A stretch of DNA of 5,544 nt from an uncultured Collinsella sp. (GTDB lineage: Bacteria; Actinomycetota; Coriobacteriia; Coriobacteriales; Coriobacteriaceae). Below the pieces are notes generated by a model, which worked only from the letters and a program-made list of their open reading frames with translations, was not told where the DNA came from and searched no databases. Positions 1 through 5,414 of this stretch are shown piece by piece. Every line of letters begins with the position of its first letter. Position 1 is the stretch's first letter. The stretch lies in NCBI GenBank assembly GCA_902496115.1, contig CABUZK010000070.1, positions 1-5,544 of the forward strand. Reading direction: 5' to 3'. The translations under genes were made by a program, and so were the position numbers.

Positions 1-40
1 CCAGCTTACCGTAGTCGCCGTCAACGACGCGCAAGACTAA
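1..40 (+). CDS. C-terminal tail of an upstream gene (partial, unknown product)
   Basis: An open frame enters from the left edge and reads QLTVVAVNDAQD before a TAA stop at 38-40. The codons (gtc, gcc, gtc, aac, gac, gcg, gac) show the G/C third-position preference of the real genes in this window. The other two + frames offer nothing better: one hits a stop at once. Only about 12 residues are visible, with a short hydrophobic strand-like stretch, so no family can be named. It would lie 111 bp upstream of, and in the same direction as, the C-S lyase gene. That spacing plus a promoter-like box between them suggests separate transcription. It could be chance open reading. Confidence 0.4.
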   Translation, partial: QLTVVAVNDAQD

Positions 41-70
41 CCTGCCATTCGTCCGCACCCGTCAAATTAA

Positions 71-94
71 GCGCCAAACCCCGCGCCAAAACCG
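71..94 (+). repeat. Imperfect 12-bp tandem direct repeat upstream of the C-S lyase gene
   Basis: The octamer GCGCCAAA occurs at 71-78 and again at 83-90, so the repeat period is 12 bp. Extended to 12 bp the two units (71-82 and 83-94) agree at 10 of 12 positions. The pair lies just upstream of the -10-like box at 107-112, across the zone where a -35 or activator site would fall. Two same-face-spaced direct copies could be a regulator binding site, but this is inference and a chance GC-rich repeat is possible. Confidence 0.35.
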
Positions 95-106
95 CCCGCG
101 CTGGTG

Positions 107-112
107 GACAAT
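107..112 (+). promoter_or_regulatory. Probable -10 box (GACAAT) for the C-S lyase gene
   Basis: GACAAT matches the sigma-70/SigA -10 consensus TATAAT at four of six positions. The first base of the box lies 45 nt upstream of the chosen ATG at 152. Boxes of the form (G/T)ACAATA lie at nearly the same distance upstream of the K+ channel and ClC genes. No clear -35 hexamer is visible about 17 nt further upstream. A transcript starting near 119 would have a leader of about 33 nt and would exclude the GTG at 104 as a start. Confidence 0.4.
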
Positions 113-140
113 AACGCCTATCAAAACAATCACTTTGCAC

Positions 141-145
141 GGGAG
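141..145 (+). promoter_or_regulatory. Ribosome binding site that fixes the C-S lyase start
   Basis: GGGAG at 141-145 sits 6 nt upstream of the ATG at 152, a normal Shine-Dalgarno position. No comparable site precedes the upstream in-frame GTG at 104. This site therefore decides the start in favour of 152. Confidence 0.7.
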
Positions 146-151
146 CTCAGC

Positions 152-1363
152 ATGAAATACGACTTTAGCTCGCTTATCGACCGCCACGGCATGGACTCAA
201 TCGCCGTTGACTCTTGGGGTGAAATCCCCGGTATGGCTCCGAACGCACCCGACGAGGGCTTCGACCGCATTCCCATGTGGGTGGCCGACATGAATTTCGC
301 CACGGTGCCCACGGTCCAGGAGCACATCATTCAGCGCGCTCAGCATCCCATGTTTGGCTACTTTAACCCGCGCGCCGAGTACTTCGACCGCATCATCGAA
401 TGGCAGAGCCGCCGCAATGGCGTCGAGGGCCTGCGCCCTGAACATATCGGCTACGAAAACGGCGTGCTGGGCGGTGTCGTGTCGACGCTGCGCGCGTATG
501 TCCAGCCGGGCGATGCAGTGCTGGTCCATAGCCCCACCTACATTGGTTTTACCAAGTCCATCGAAGCTGCGGGCTATCGCATTGTCCACAGCCCGCTTAA
601 ACTCGACGACCAGGGCGTGTGGCGCATGGACTTTGAGGACATGGAGTGCAAACTCGCCCAAAACCACATCCATGCCGCGGTGTTCTGCTCACCGCACAAT
701 CCCTGCGGCCGCGTATGGGAGCGTGACGAGATCGAGCGCGCCATGGACATCTACCGCCAGCACGATTGCGTGGTGATCTCGGACGAGATTTGGTCCGATA
801 TCATCCTGCCGGGACACAAGCATATTCCGACGCAGTCGGTAAGCGAGGACGCCCGCATGCGCACGGTTGCCCTCTATGCGCCCAGCAAGACGTTCAACCT
901 GGCGGGCCTGGTCGGCAGCTACCACATCATCTATAACGAGACGCTGCGCGACCGCGTGTGCGCCGTGTCCGACAAGACCCACTACAACGAGATGAACGTC
1001 CTCTCTATGCATGCGCTTATCGGTGCCTACCAGCCGCAGGGCTACGAGTGGGTGGACGAGCTCAACCAGGTGCTTGCCGGCAATATCGAGTACTTCTGCG
1101 CGTATGCAGAAAAACATTGGAAGGGCGTCGCGTTTTCGCGTCCGCAGGGCACGTACATGGTGTTTCTGGACTGCACCGAGTGGTGTCGCGAGCATGGCCG
1201 CGATATTCAGTGGCTGCTCGACGAGGGAGCGCGCGTGGGCGTGGGGTATCAGGACGGCCGCCCGTTCCACGGACCCTGCCACATTCGCGTGAATCTGGCG
1301 CTGCCGCTTTCGCGCGTGAGAGAGGCGTGCGACCGCCTGGACCGCTACGTTTTTAGGGTATAG
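152..1363 (+). CDS. malY: MalY/PatB family PLP-dependent C-S lyase (putative cystathionine beta-lyase)
   Basis: This is a fold-type I aminotransferase-like enzyme of 403 aa, close to the roughly 390 aa usual for MalY/PatB. The family cleaves the C-S bond of cystathionine, cysteine and related beta-thio amino acids, giving thiol or homocysteine, pyruvate and ammonia in the cytoplasm. Visible motifs: N-terminal MKYDFSSLIDRHG, typical of the family; WVADMNF near residue 45, contributing to the active site; SPHNPCGR with N183; SDEIW with D211, which would pair with the pyridine nitrogen of PLP; SKTFNLAGL with K246, the expected Schiff-base lysine; and HIRVNLALP with R379, the expected substrate-carboxylate arginine. 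All key residues are present, so it should be active. The start at 152 is chosen over a GTG at 104 because of the GGGAG site at 141-145 and the family N-terminus; the extra 16 residues would be atypical. In E. coli MalY also represses the maltose regulon, but nothing here indicates such a role. The gene appears monocistronic and converges on the flavin-protein gene. Confidence 0.93.
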   Translation: MKYDFSSLIDRHGMDSIAVDSWGEIPGMAPNAPDEGFDRIPMWVADMNFATVPTVQEHIIQRAQHPMFGYFNPRAEYFDRIIEWQSRRNGVEGLRPEHIGYENGVLGGVVSTLRAYVQPGDAVLVHSPTYIGFTKSIEAAGYRIVHSPLKLDDQGVWRMDFEDMECKLAQNHIHAAVFCSPHNPCGRVWERDEIERAMDIYRQHDCVVISDEIWSDIILPGHKHIPTQSVSEDARMRTVALYAPSKTFNLAGLVGSYHIIYNETLRDRVCAVSDKTHYNEMNVLSMHALIGAYQPQGYEWVDELNQVLAGNIEYFCAYAEKHWKGVAFSRPQGTYMVFLDCTEWCREHGRDIQWLLDEGARVGVGYQDGRPFHGPCHIRVNLALPLSRVREACDRLDRYVFRV

Positions 1364-1364
1364 G

Positions 1365-1450
1365 GGGCGCACGATTCGGGTACTGTGGCTTGCGCCCATG
1401 TCGTCAATGTGCGTGGACGCATAGAGCGCAGAGGCTTGCGAGCGCGTTTT
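1365..1450. terminator. Hairpin-rich convergent intergenic region, possible bidirectional terminator
   Basis: The 96-bp gap between two converging genes holds several inverted repeats. GGGCGCA (1365-1371) pairs perfectly with TGCGCCC (1391-1397) across a 19-nt loop. TGCG (1410-1413) pairs with CGCA (1418-1421) around a 4-nt loop. CGCA (1427-1430) pairs with TGCG (1437-1440) around a 6-nt loop. The last is followed, after a GC-rich spacer, by TTTT at 1447-1450, giving a weak intrinsic-terminator shape for the + strand gene. No long T tract is seen on either strand, so the terminator reading is tentative. Confidence 0.35.
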
Positions 1451-1459
1451 CCACGTCTG

Positions 1460-1939
1460 CTACTTTTCTTGAATTTGTTTGCCGCAAAGGTGCTCAATCG
1501 TAATCTCATACAGTTGGACGCCTCTGATACTTTGCTTGATTTCCTCTTCGACCTCTTCGGCAGAAGGATAGTACTTGAGGGCAAACTGTCGGACTTTGTC
1601 TTCGACAAACGCCGGATCATCGTTCACGAGGCGGCAGCGGCCAAAAACCACGGTGCTCTGAACATAGGGTGCCCAGTCGTCGTCTTTGTACCAATCGTTG
1701 CCATAGACGGTAAAGCAGACTTTGTCGCTGCGTTTGAGCGCATCGACCTTATGCCCTGCCTTGGCTCCATGAAAGTAAATTTTGTCGTGCTCGGGGTCAA
1801 AGTAGTAGTTAACGGGAATGGCGTAAGGATAGCCGTCGTCTCCGTTGACGGCAAAAACGCCGCGCTTGCAATTGACGAGCAGCTCTCGTGCCTCTTGATC
1901 GGTGATAGCACGCTTCTTTCTGCGAAGAGGTCTAAACAT
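1460..1939 (-). CDS. NimA-like pyridoxamine 5'-phosphate oxidase family flavin-binding protein
   Basis: This 159-aa cytoplasmic protein has the pattern of the FMN-binding split-barrel superfamily, in the subgroup that includes NimA nitroimidazole reductases. Such proteins bind FMN (or heme or F420 in relatives) and carry out poorly defined reductions. Evidence: a basic N-terminus followed by ITDQEARELL (residues 12-21), a first strand GVFAVNG (27-33), the strand pair YPYAIPVNYYFD (37-48), and the hallmark YFHGAKAGHKVDALK (55-69), whose histidines and lysines normally contact flavin phosphate. The strand VCFTVYG follows at 74-80. An aromatic, charged loop and a closing strand LYEITIEHLCGK (143-154) complete the barrel. 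The start is supported by AGGAAG (complement of 1946-1951), 6 nt upstream of the ATG. The gene stands alone on this strand. NimA-like homology alone does not show 5-nitroimidazole resistance; the physiological substrate cannot be read from the sequence. Confidence 0.88.
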   Translation of the reverse strand: MFRPLRRKKRAITDQEARELLVNCKRGVFAVNGDDGYPYAIPVNYYFDPEHDKIYFHGAKAGHKVDALKRSDKVCFTVYGNDWYKDDDWAPYVQSTVVFGRCRLVNDDPAFVEDKVRQFALKYYPSAEEVEEEIKQSIRGVQLYEITIEHLCGKQIQEK

Positions 1940-1960
1940 CGTGGACTTCCTTTCTTTCCG

Positions 1961-1975
1961 CGTGCTGCGTGCACG
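1961..1975 (-). other. Small inverted repeat in the leader of the flavin-protein gene
   Basis: CGTGC (1961-1965) and GCACG (1971-1975) form a perfect 5-bp stem with a 5-nt loop, ending about 10 nt upstream of the ribosome site of the minus-strand gene. An AT-rich stretch at 1991-2006, which reads TTGATATAGA on the minus strand, lies upstream and is the best local promoter candidate, though no -35/-10 pair with proper spacing is clear. The stem could be a small operator or a leader hairpin, or chance. Confidence 0.25.
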
Positions 1976-2024
1976 ACGGTGGGCGGTGTGTCTATATCAA
2001 GATACTAGTTCAGGCTGCGAGGCC

Positions 2025-2043
2025 GACGGGAACGCCCCGTTTT
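2025..2043. other. Hairpin with short T run in the divergent intergenic region
   Basis: ACGGG (2026-2030) and CCCGT (2036-2040) pair perfectly around a 5-nt loop and are followed by TTT (2041-2043). On the + strand this resembles a short intrinsic terminator or attenuator. It lies upstream of the K+ channel's candidate promoter, so it would not attenuate a transcript starting at that box; it could end a longer + transcript or insulate the divergent genes. The rest of the 255-bp region (1940-2194) holds no supportable gene. It does carry two copies of ACTAGTTC, at 2004-2011 and 2121-2128. Confidence 0.3.
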
Positions 2044-2148
2044 CCGCAGATTGAAACGTGCTCTTGTTTGTCGTGGGAGGATTGTTCCTCACAACCCGTC
2101 GTTTAGAAGCGTTCTTGATGACTAGTTCCGTTTGCGGGGGAGGCGTGG

Positions 2149-2154
2149 GACAAT
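2149..2154 (+). promoter_or_regulatory. Probable -10 box (GACAAT) for the K+ channel-LOG operon
   Basis: GACAAT followed by A begins 46 nt upstream of the ATG at 2195, matching the placement of the same element upstream of the C-S lyase and ClC genes. A hexamer TTCCGT at 2126-2131 lies 17 nt upstream but is a poor -35. Transcription would start near 2161, which rules out the TTG at 2132 as a start codon. Confidence 0.4.
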
Positions 2155-2181
2155 ACCGAGCGAACGTGATTGGTTGTCCGT

Positions 2182-2189
2182 GGAAAGGG
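2182..2189 (+). promoter_or_regulatory. Ribosome binding site that fixes the K+ channel start
   Basis: GGAAAGGG at 2182-2189 ends 5 nt before the ATG at 2195. The in-frame TTG at 2132 has no purine-rich site at a suitable distance, and the residues it would add are not hydrophobic or conserved-looking. The ATG at 2195 is therefore the better start. Confidence 0.55.
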
Positions 2190-2194
2190 TCGCG

Positions 2195-2620
2195 ATGAAA
2201 AAGCTCAGGACGCTTGCTGACGTTTTGCGCCAGGCGGGCTTTGTGCGCATTACGGAGCTGTTCCTCGTCTTCTATCTGCTGTGCTCGACGGCTGTCTGGC
2301 TGTCCGAGCCCACGACCCTCACGTTTGGCGATGGTCTCTGGTTTAGCTTTGAGACGGTCTCGACCATCGGCTTTGGCGATATCCCGGCCGAAACGCCGGT
2401 CGCTCGCGCTATTACCGTCGTCCTGAGCGTCATCAGCATCTTCTACATCGCCATGCTCACGGGTGTGGCGGTGAACTACTGCAATACGCTCATTAAGCTG
2501 CGCCAAAAGGACACCATGGCGCGCTTTATGGACGATCTTGAGCATTTGGAAGAGCTCGATCGCGACGAGCTCGCCGATCTTTCGCGTCGTGTGCGCGAGT
2601 ATCGTCGACGCCAGCGCTAG
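2195..2620 (+). CDS. Two-TM potassium channel (Ion_trans_2 family)
   Basis: This 141-aa inner-membrane protein has the minimal K+ channel layout: TM1 at about 18-37, a re-entrant pore helix at about 46-56, the selectivity filter TIGFGD at 57-62, and TM2 at about 72-97. It should assemble as a tetramer passing K+ down its gradient. The filter has Phe in place of the common Tyr of TxGYGD, a variant known in functional channels. No voltage-sensor segments and no RCK/TrkA ligand-binding domain are present. The C-terminal tail (about 101-141) is short, highly charged and predicted helical, with leucines in LEHLEELDRDELADL; it may form a tetrameric coiled coil as in KcsA-type channels (inference). 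The gene is 36 bp upstream of the LOG-family gene in the same direction, with no terminator visible between them, so the two are probably co-transcribed. Confidence 0.9.
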   Translation: MKKLRTLADVLRQAGFVRITELFLVFYLLCSTAVWLSEPTTLTFGDGLWFSFETVSTIGFGDIPAETPVARAITVVLSVISIFYIAMLTGVAVNYCNTLIKLRQKDTMARFMDDLEHLEELDRDELADLSRRVREYRRRQR

Positions 2621-2656
2621 AACGGGCGCTGCGCGTCATGACGAGGGGGACTGAAT

Positions 2657-3190
2657 ATGAACATCACGGTATACCTGGGCGCCAGCGTTGGTAACGACCC
2701 AGCATTTCTGCCTGCGGTGCAAGAGCTGGGCAACTGGATTGGCTCCAACGGGCACGCGCTGGTATACGGCGGGTCCAAATCGGGCCTGATGGGCGCGCTC
2801 GCCGATAGCGTACTCGAGGCAGGTGGACACGTGACGGGTGTTGAGCCGAGCTTTTTTATAGAGGCCGAGTTTCAGCACGACGGCATCGATGGCCTCATCG
2901 TGACGAGCGATATGGCCGAGCGTAAGGACAAGATGATCGAGCTCGGTGATGCGTTCATCGCATTTCCGGGCGGCACGGGCACGCTCGAGGAGATTGCCGA
3001 GGTCATGTCCGCGGTGTCGTTGGGGCACCTGAGTGCTCCGTGCATCCTGTATAACCTTGACGGTTACTACAACGACCTCAAGGCGCTGCTCAAGCACATG
3101 ATTGATAAAGGGCTTTCGAGCCCGAGGCGCCAGCACGGCATCTACTTTGCCGCCGATTTGCGCGAGATTGCTTCGATTATCAACGGATAA
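2657..3190 (+). CDS. LOG family (TIGR00730) nucleoside 5'-monophosphate phosphoribohydrolase
   Basis: This 177-aa Rossmann-like cytoplasmic protein belongs to the LOG (Lonely Guy) family, long mis-annotated as lysine decarboxylase. Characterised members hydrolyse the N-glycosidic bond of cytokinin riboside monophosphates or of AMP-type nucleotides, releasing the base and ribose 5-phosphate. Motifs seen: an N-terminal strand with LGAS (7-10), LVYGGSKSGLMGALAD (35-50), ERKDKM with R89, K90 and M93, and the signature PGGTGTLEE (104-112), which holds the catalytic arginine/glutamate and phosphate-binding elements of the family. The length is normal and nothing is missing. AGGGGG at 2644-2649 lies 7 nt upstream of the ATG. 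It is second in a likely operon with the K+ channel. The physiological substrate is unknown; bacterial members may act in nucleotide salvage or clean-up. Confidence 0.92.
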   Translation: MNITVYLGASVGNDPAFLPAVQELGNWIGSNGHALVYGGSKSGLMGALADSVLEAGGHVTGVEPSFFIEAEFQHDGIDGLIVTSDMAERKDKMIELGDAFIAFPGGTGTLEEIAEVMSAVSLGHLSAPCILYNLDGYYNDLKALLKHMIDKGLSSPRRQHGIYFAADLREIASIING

Positions 3191-3205
3191 GTCTTGAGCC
3201 TGTCC

Positions 3206-3225
3206 CACTATGGCTTCCAATGGTG
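3206..3225 (+). terminator. Weak hairpin after the LOG gene, possible terminator
   Basis: CACTATGG (3206-3213) pairs with CCAATGGTG (3217-3225) around a 3-nt loop, with one G-T wobble and one bulged A. It starts 16 nt after the LOG stop codon. Only a short, interrupted T-containing stretch (ccgttt) follows, so it would be a weak intrinsic terminator at best. Its position between the operon and a separate promoter-like box for the ClC gene fits a terminator role. Confidence 0.35.
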
Positions 3226-3270
3226 CCGTTTGCAGCGCGGATGGTTGGCTTGTCTGGGCAACGCTCGCTC

Positions 3271-3276
3271 TACAAT
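3271..3276 (+). promoter_or_regulatory. Probable -10 box (TACAAT) for the ClC gene
   Basis: TACAAT matches TATAAT at five of six positions. It begins 45 nt upstream of the ClC ATG. TTG-containing hexamers lie upstream at 3245-3250 (20-nt spacer) and 3250-3255 (15-nt spacer), neither ideally spaced. It is the best single promoter match of the three related boxes in this window. Confidence 0.45.
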
Positions 3277-3315
3277 AAAACGTAACTATGTCGACTTTGA
3301 CCGTGGGAGGACCCG

Positions 3316-4620
3316 ATGGACAACCTTGCCAAACCCACAAACCGCGTGCTGTTTTTAGTTAGCGTTTCCGTGACCGGTGCGTTCGCAGGTGCCGCGGTCT
3401 GGCTGTTCTTTTTTGCGATGGAGCACGGTATCGACTATCTGTGGACCGAGATCCCCCACATGCTGGGCGCGGCGTCGCCCGAACTCGCCAGCGGCCCGTT
3501 TGGCTTTTTGCCGTACCCGTTTTTCGTCTGCCTGCTGGGCGGCCTGTTAATCGGTCTGTACGAAAAGATGACAGGCACCAAGACTGATGACCTCAACCAG
3601 GTGATGGCTAAGGTTAAGCAAGACGGGCGCTACCCGTACGACAAACTGGGCAAGCTTTCGCTCGCGGCATTGCTGCCGCTGCTGTTTGGCGGAAGCATTG
3701 GACCGGAGGCCGGCCTGACCGGCGTTATCGCTGGTCTGTGCAGCTGGGTCGGCGACCGCATGCGTCGCTTTGGCGCCGAGTTTAGGGAGCTTACGCTGCT
3801 GGGCACCCAGGCTGCCCTGACGGCGCTCTTTACCGCGCCCGTCTTTGGTTTTGTGGCACCGCTCGCTGGTAGCGCCGACGGCCAGGGCGAAGACGCCGAT
3901 GATGAGTCCGTGTCCGGCGAGATCACCATCAAGCTGCCCAAGGCACAGAAGACCGTGGTCTACGGCATTGCGATTGCCGGCGGTCTGGGTGCCTACCTGC
4001 TGCTTGGCCAGCTTGTGGGCGGCGGCATGGGCATGCCCAGGTTCGAGTCCGCCGAGGTGGGCAACCTGGAACTTGTCTGGCTCATTCCGCTGGCGTTGGT
4101 CGGTACCGTATGCGGTTGGCTGTACTTTGTCTCCGAGCATGCAAGCGAGGCGCTGTCCCATGCAATAGGGGAGCGTCCTGTCGTCAAGGCCATGCTAGCC
4201 GGGCTGGCGCTCGCCATCTGTGGTACGGTCCTGCCCTATACCATGTTTGCCGGCGAGACCCAGGCCGACGTGCTCATGGAAACCTATCTGACCATTCCCG
4301 CCGGCGTGCTTATCGCGACCGGTCTGGTCAAGGCCATGCTGACCCCCGCTCTTATCAACTTGGGCTGGCGCGGCGGTCACTTCTTCCCCGTTATCTTCTC
4401 AGGCGTAAGCCTGGGCTATGGCCTTGCCATCCTCACCGGCGCAGATCCGGTCTTTTGCGTCGCCGTCTGCACGGCATCGACGATGGGTGCGGTCATGCGC
4501 CAGCCTGTCATGGTTGTGGGCCTGCTGCTTATGTGCTTCCCGCTCAAGGGCATCGTCTGCATGATCATCGCCGCCGTTATCGCCGCTGGCATTCCGCTGC
4601 CCAAGCCGCTGCGCAAGTAG
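3316..4620 (+). CDS. ClC family chloride channel/transporter, divergent subgroup
   Basis: This 434-aa polytopic membrane protein has the length and motif order of a bacterial ClC without CBS domains. It would form a homodimer with one anion pathway per subunit. In order: TM near 10-34 and 66-82; GTKTDDLNQ at 87-95, where the GSGIP filter motif normally lies; GGSIGPEAG at 125-133, with E131 aligning to the gating glutamate (E148 of E. coli ClC-ec1); TAPVFG at 173-178, matching the NAPLAG region; an acidic loop at about 186-202; several further TMs from 213; FAGE at 311-314; and GHFFP at 354-358, matching the GxFxP anion-binding motif. Residues aligned with ClC-ec1 E202/E203 are A184/G185, so the internal proton-path glutamate seems absent. 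GGGAGG at 3305-3310 is 5 nt before the ATG. Possible roles are Cl- conductance, acid response or charge balance for the neighbouring K+ channel; ion selectivity and coupling cannot be read with certainty. Confidence 0.9.
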   Translation: MDNLAKPTNRVLFLVSVSVTGAFAGAAVWLFFFAMEHGIDYLWTEIPHMLGAASPELASGPFGFLPYPFFVCLLGGLLIGLYEKMTGTKTDDLNQVMAKVKQDGRYPYDKLGKLSLAALLPLLFGGSIGPEAGLTGVIAGLCSWVGDRMRRFGAEFRELTLLGTQAALTALFTAPVFGFVAPLAGSADGQGEDADDESVSGEITIKLPKAQKTVVYGIAIAGGLGAYLLLGQLVGGGMGMPRFESAEVGNLELVWLIPLALVGTVCGWLYFVSEHASEALSHAIGERPVVKAMLAGLALAICGTVLPYTMFAGETQADVLMETYLTIPAGVLIATGLVKAMLTPALINLGWRGGHFFPVIFSGVSLGYGLAILTGADPVFCVAVCTASTMGAVMRQPVMVVGLLLMCFPLKGIVCMIIAAVIAAGIPLPKPLRK

Positions 4621-4624
4621 CACG

Positions 4625-4656
4625 GTGACGCACGCCGGGGACATGCCGTTTGTCAC
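4625..4656. terminator. Inverted repeat between convergent genes, possible terminator
   Basis: GTGAC (4625-4629) pairs with GTCAC (4652-4656) across a 22-nt loop that itself contains weak GC pairing; flanking bases can extend the stem past one mismatch. It starts just after the ClC stop. The 95-bp gap to the end of the permease gene also has TAGG/CCTA (4697-4700 and 4715-4718) near the permease stop. Neither carries a T tract, so a terminator role rests mostly on position. Confidence 0.25.
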
Positions 4657-4715
4657 GGATTTGCGGATGGGCGATTGCGACCGATAGTGGCCTGCATAGG
4701 TCGAGTTTCGCGTGC

Positions 4716-5414
4716 CTACAGATCGCGTACTTGATAAACCTTGGTGCTGACGGTACAGCTGACTGCACATAGCGCGAGGGCCAGTACGGCAATTCCTGCA
4801 CACAGACAGCCAAGAACGGCGGGATCGGGATTCGCTCCGGCAATCGACATGAGCCAGTTGCTGATGGGGTTGGAGGAGCTCAGCGTGGCCATGGCAAGGC
4901 ATCCGAGCATGGCAAACAGGCCAACGGATAGGCGCAGCGCCCCCATGTGTCCAAATCGAAAGAACAGCGGCTGTGCCAAAAACACCATCATGAGGGAGAT
5001 GAGCATCGATGCTGCCGAGGCGATTGCGATTTCAAAGACCGTCTGTCCCGTCGAAGGAATGCCCGCGCCATTGAAGAGCGGGATGGAGGCGATGCTCAAA
5101 AGCGTAGCTGCACATGCCATGAGGGCGGAGAAGACAATAACGCTCAGGTAGCGTGCGCGGATGATGTCTTTGCGCGAGAAGGGCAGCGTTGCCCGGTAGC
5201 GCTCCCAACCGTTTTGATTGTCGAAACCGGCCAGTGAGTTCATGACTATGATGGGCGACATTGCGCTGACCGCACAGGCGCCGGCGCTCATGCCGGAATC
5301 GACATCCGACGCGTTGGCAAGGGTCAGCACGACAAACATGAACAGGCCGACGCCTGCAATGCTCGGGATAAGCGAGCGAGCGATGGCGAGCTCGGACATA
5401 AAGGCGCGTTTCAT
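4716..5414 (-). CDS. ABC-2 type transporter permease (ABC2_membrane_5-like)
   Basis: This is a 232-aa membrane protein with about six predicted TM helices (near 15-33, 47-62, 88-113, 127-150, 158-178 and 198-222), the usual size for a half-transporter permease of this type. The stretch FDNQNGWERYRATLPFSRKDI (starting at residue 64) is the family hallmark: an amphipathic cytoplasmic segment after TM2, often reading as D-x-x-x-G-W-x-x-x-x-x-x-L-P-x-S-R. It would pair with the ATPase encoded immediately upstream to export or move an unknown substrate across the membrane; relatives are linked to antimicrobial peptide or drug efflux and sometimes to GntR-controlled operons. The start codon overlaps the ATPase stop by 4 bp (ATGA), and AAAGGAG (complement of 5422-5428) lies 7 nt upstream, inside the ATPase gene, so translation is probably coupled. 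It converges on the ClC gene. The substrate is unknown. Confidence 0.88.
   Translation of the reverse strand: MKRAFMSELAIARSLIPSIAGVGLFMFVVLTLANASDVDSGMSAGACAVSAMSPIIVMNSLAGFDNQNGWERYRATLPFSRKDIIRARYLSVIVFSALMACAATLLSIASIPLFNGAGIPSTGQTVFEIAIASAASMLISLMMVFLAQPLFFRFGHMGALRLSVGLFAMLGCLAMATLSSSNPISNWLMSIAGANPDPAVLGCLCAGIAVLALALCAVSCTVSTKVYQVRDL

Noticed and set aside
689..1399. 236-aa minus-strand open frame opposite the C-S lyase gene
   Set aside because: The + strand gene carries all catalytic motifs of its family; the opposite frame is low-complexity A/R/V/H-rich as expected of an antisense shadow.
1385..2008. 207-aa + strand open frame antisense to the flavin-protein gene
   Set aside because: It is the mirror of a well-supported minus-strand gene, has no ribosome site and shows no recognisable family; it is a shadow of GC-biased coding on the other strand.
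2082..2198. Possible 38-aa leader peptide starting TTG, ending in ATGA overlap with the K+ channel ATG
   Set aside because: The GGGAGG at 2075-2080 is only 1 nt from the TTG, too close to serve it; the inner ATG at 2118 has only a weak AGAAG upstream; and the likely promoter box lies inside this frame.
2636..3340. 234-aa minus-strand open frame across the LOG gene
   Set aside because: It lies wholly opposite the clear LOG-family gene and runs into the ClC start; no domain or start site supports it.
3288..3362. Short ATG frame (24 codons) just upstream of and overlapping the ClC start
   Set aside because: No Shine-Dalgarno sequence precedes the ATG, and the GGGAGG at 3305-3310 clearly serves the ClC ATG at 3316.
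4399..4902. 167-aa minus-strand open frame spanning the end of ClC and the end of the permease gene
   Set aside because: It overlaps two well-supported genes in other frames, has no ribosome site and its composition is that of a shadow frame.
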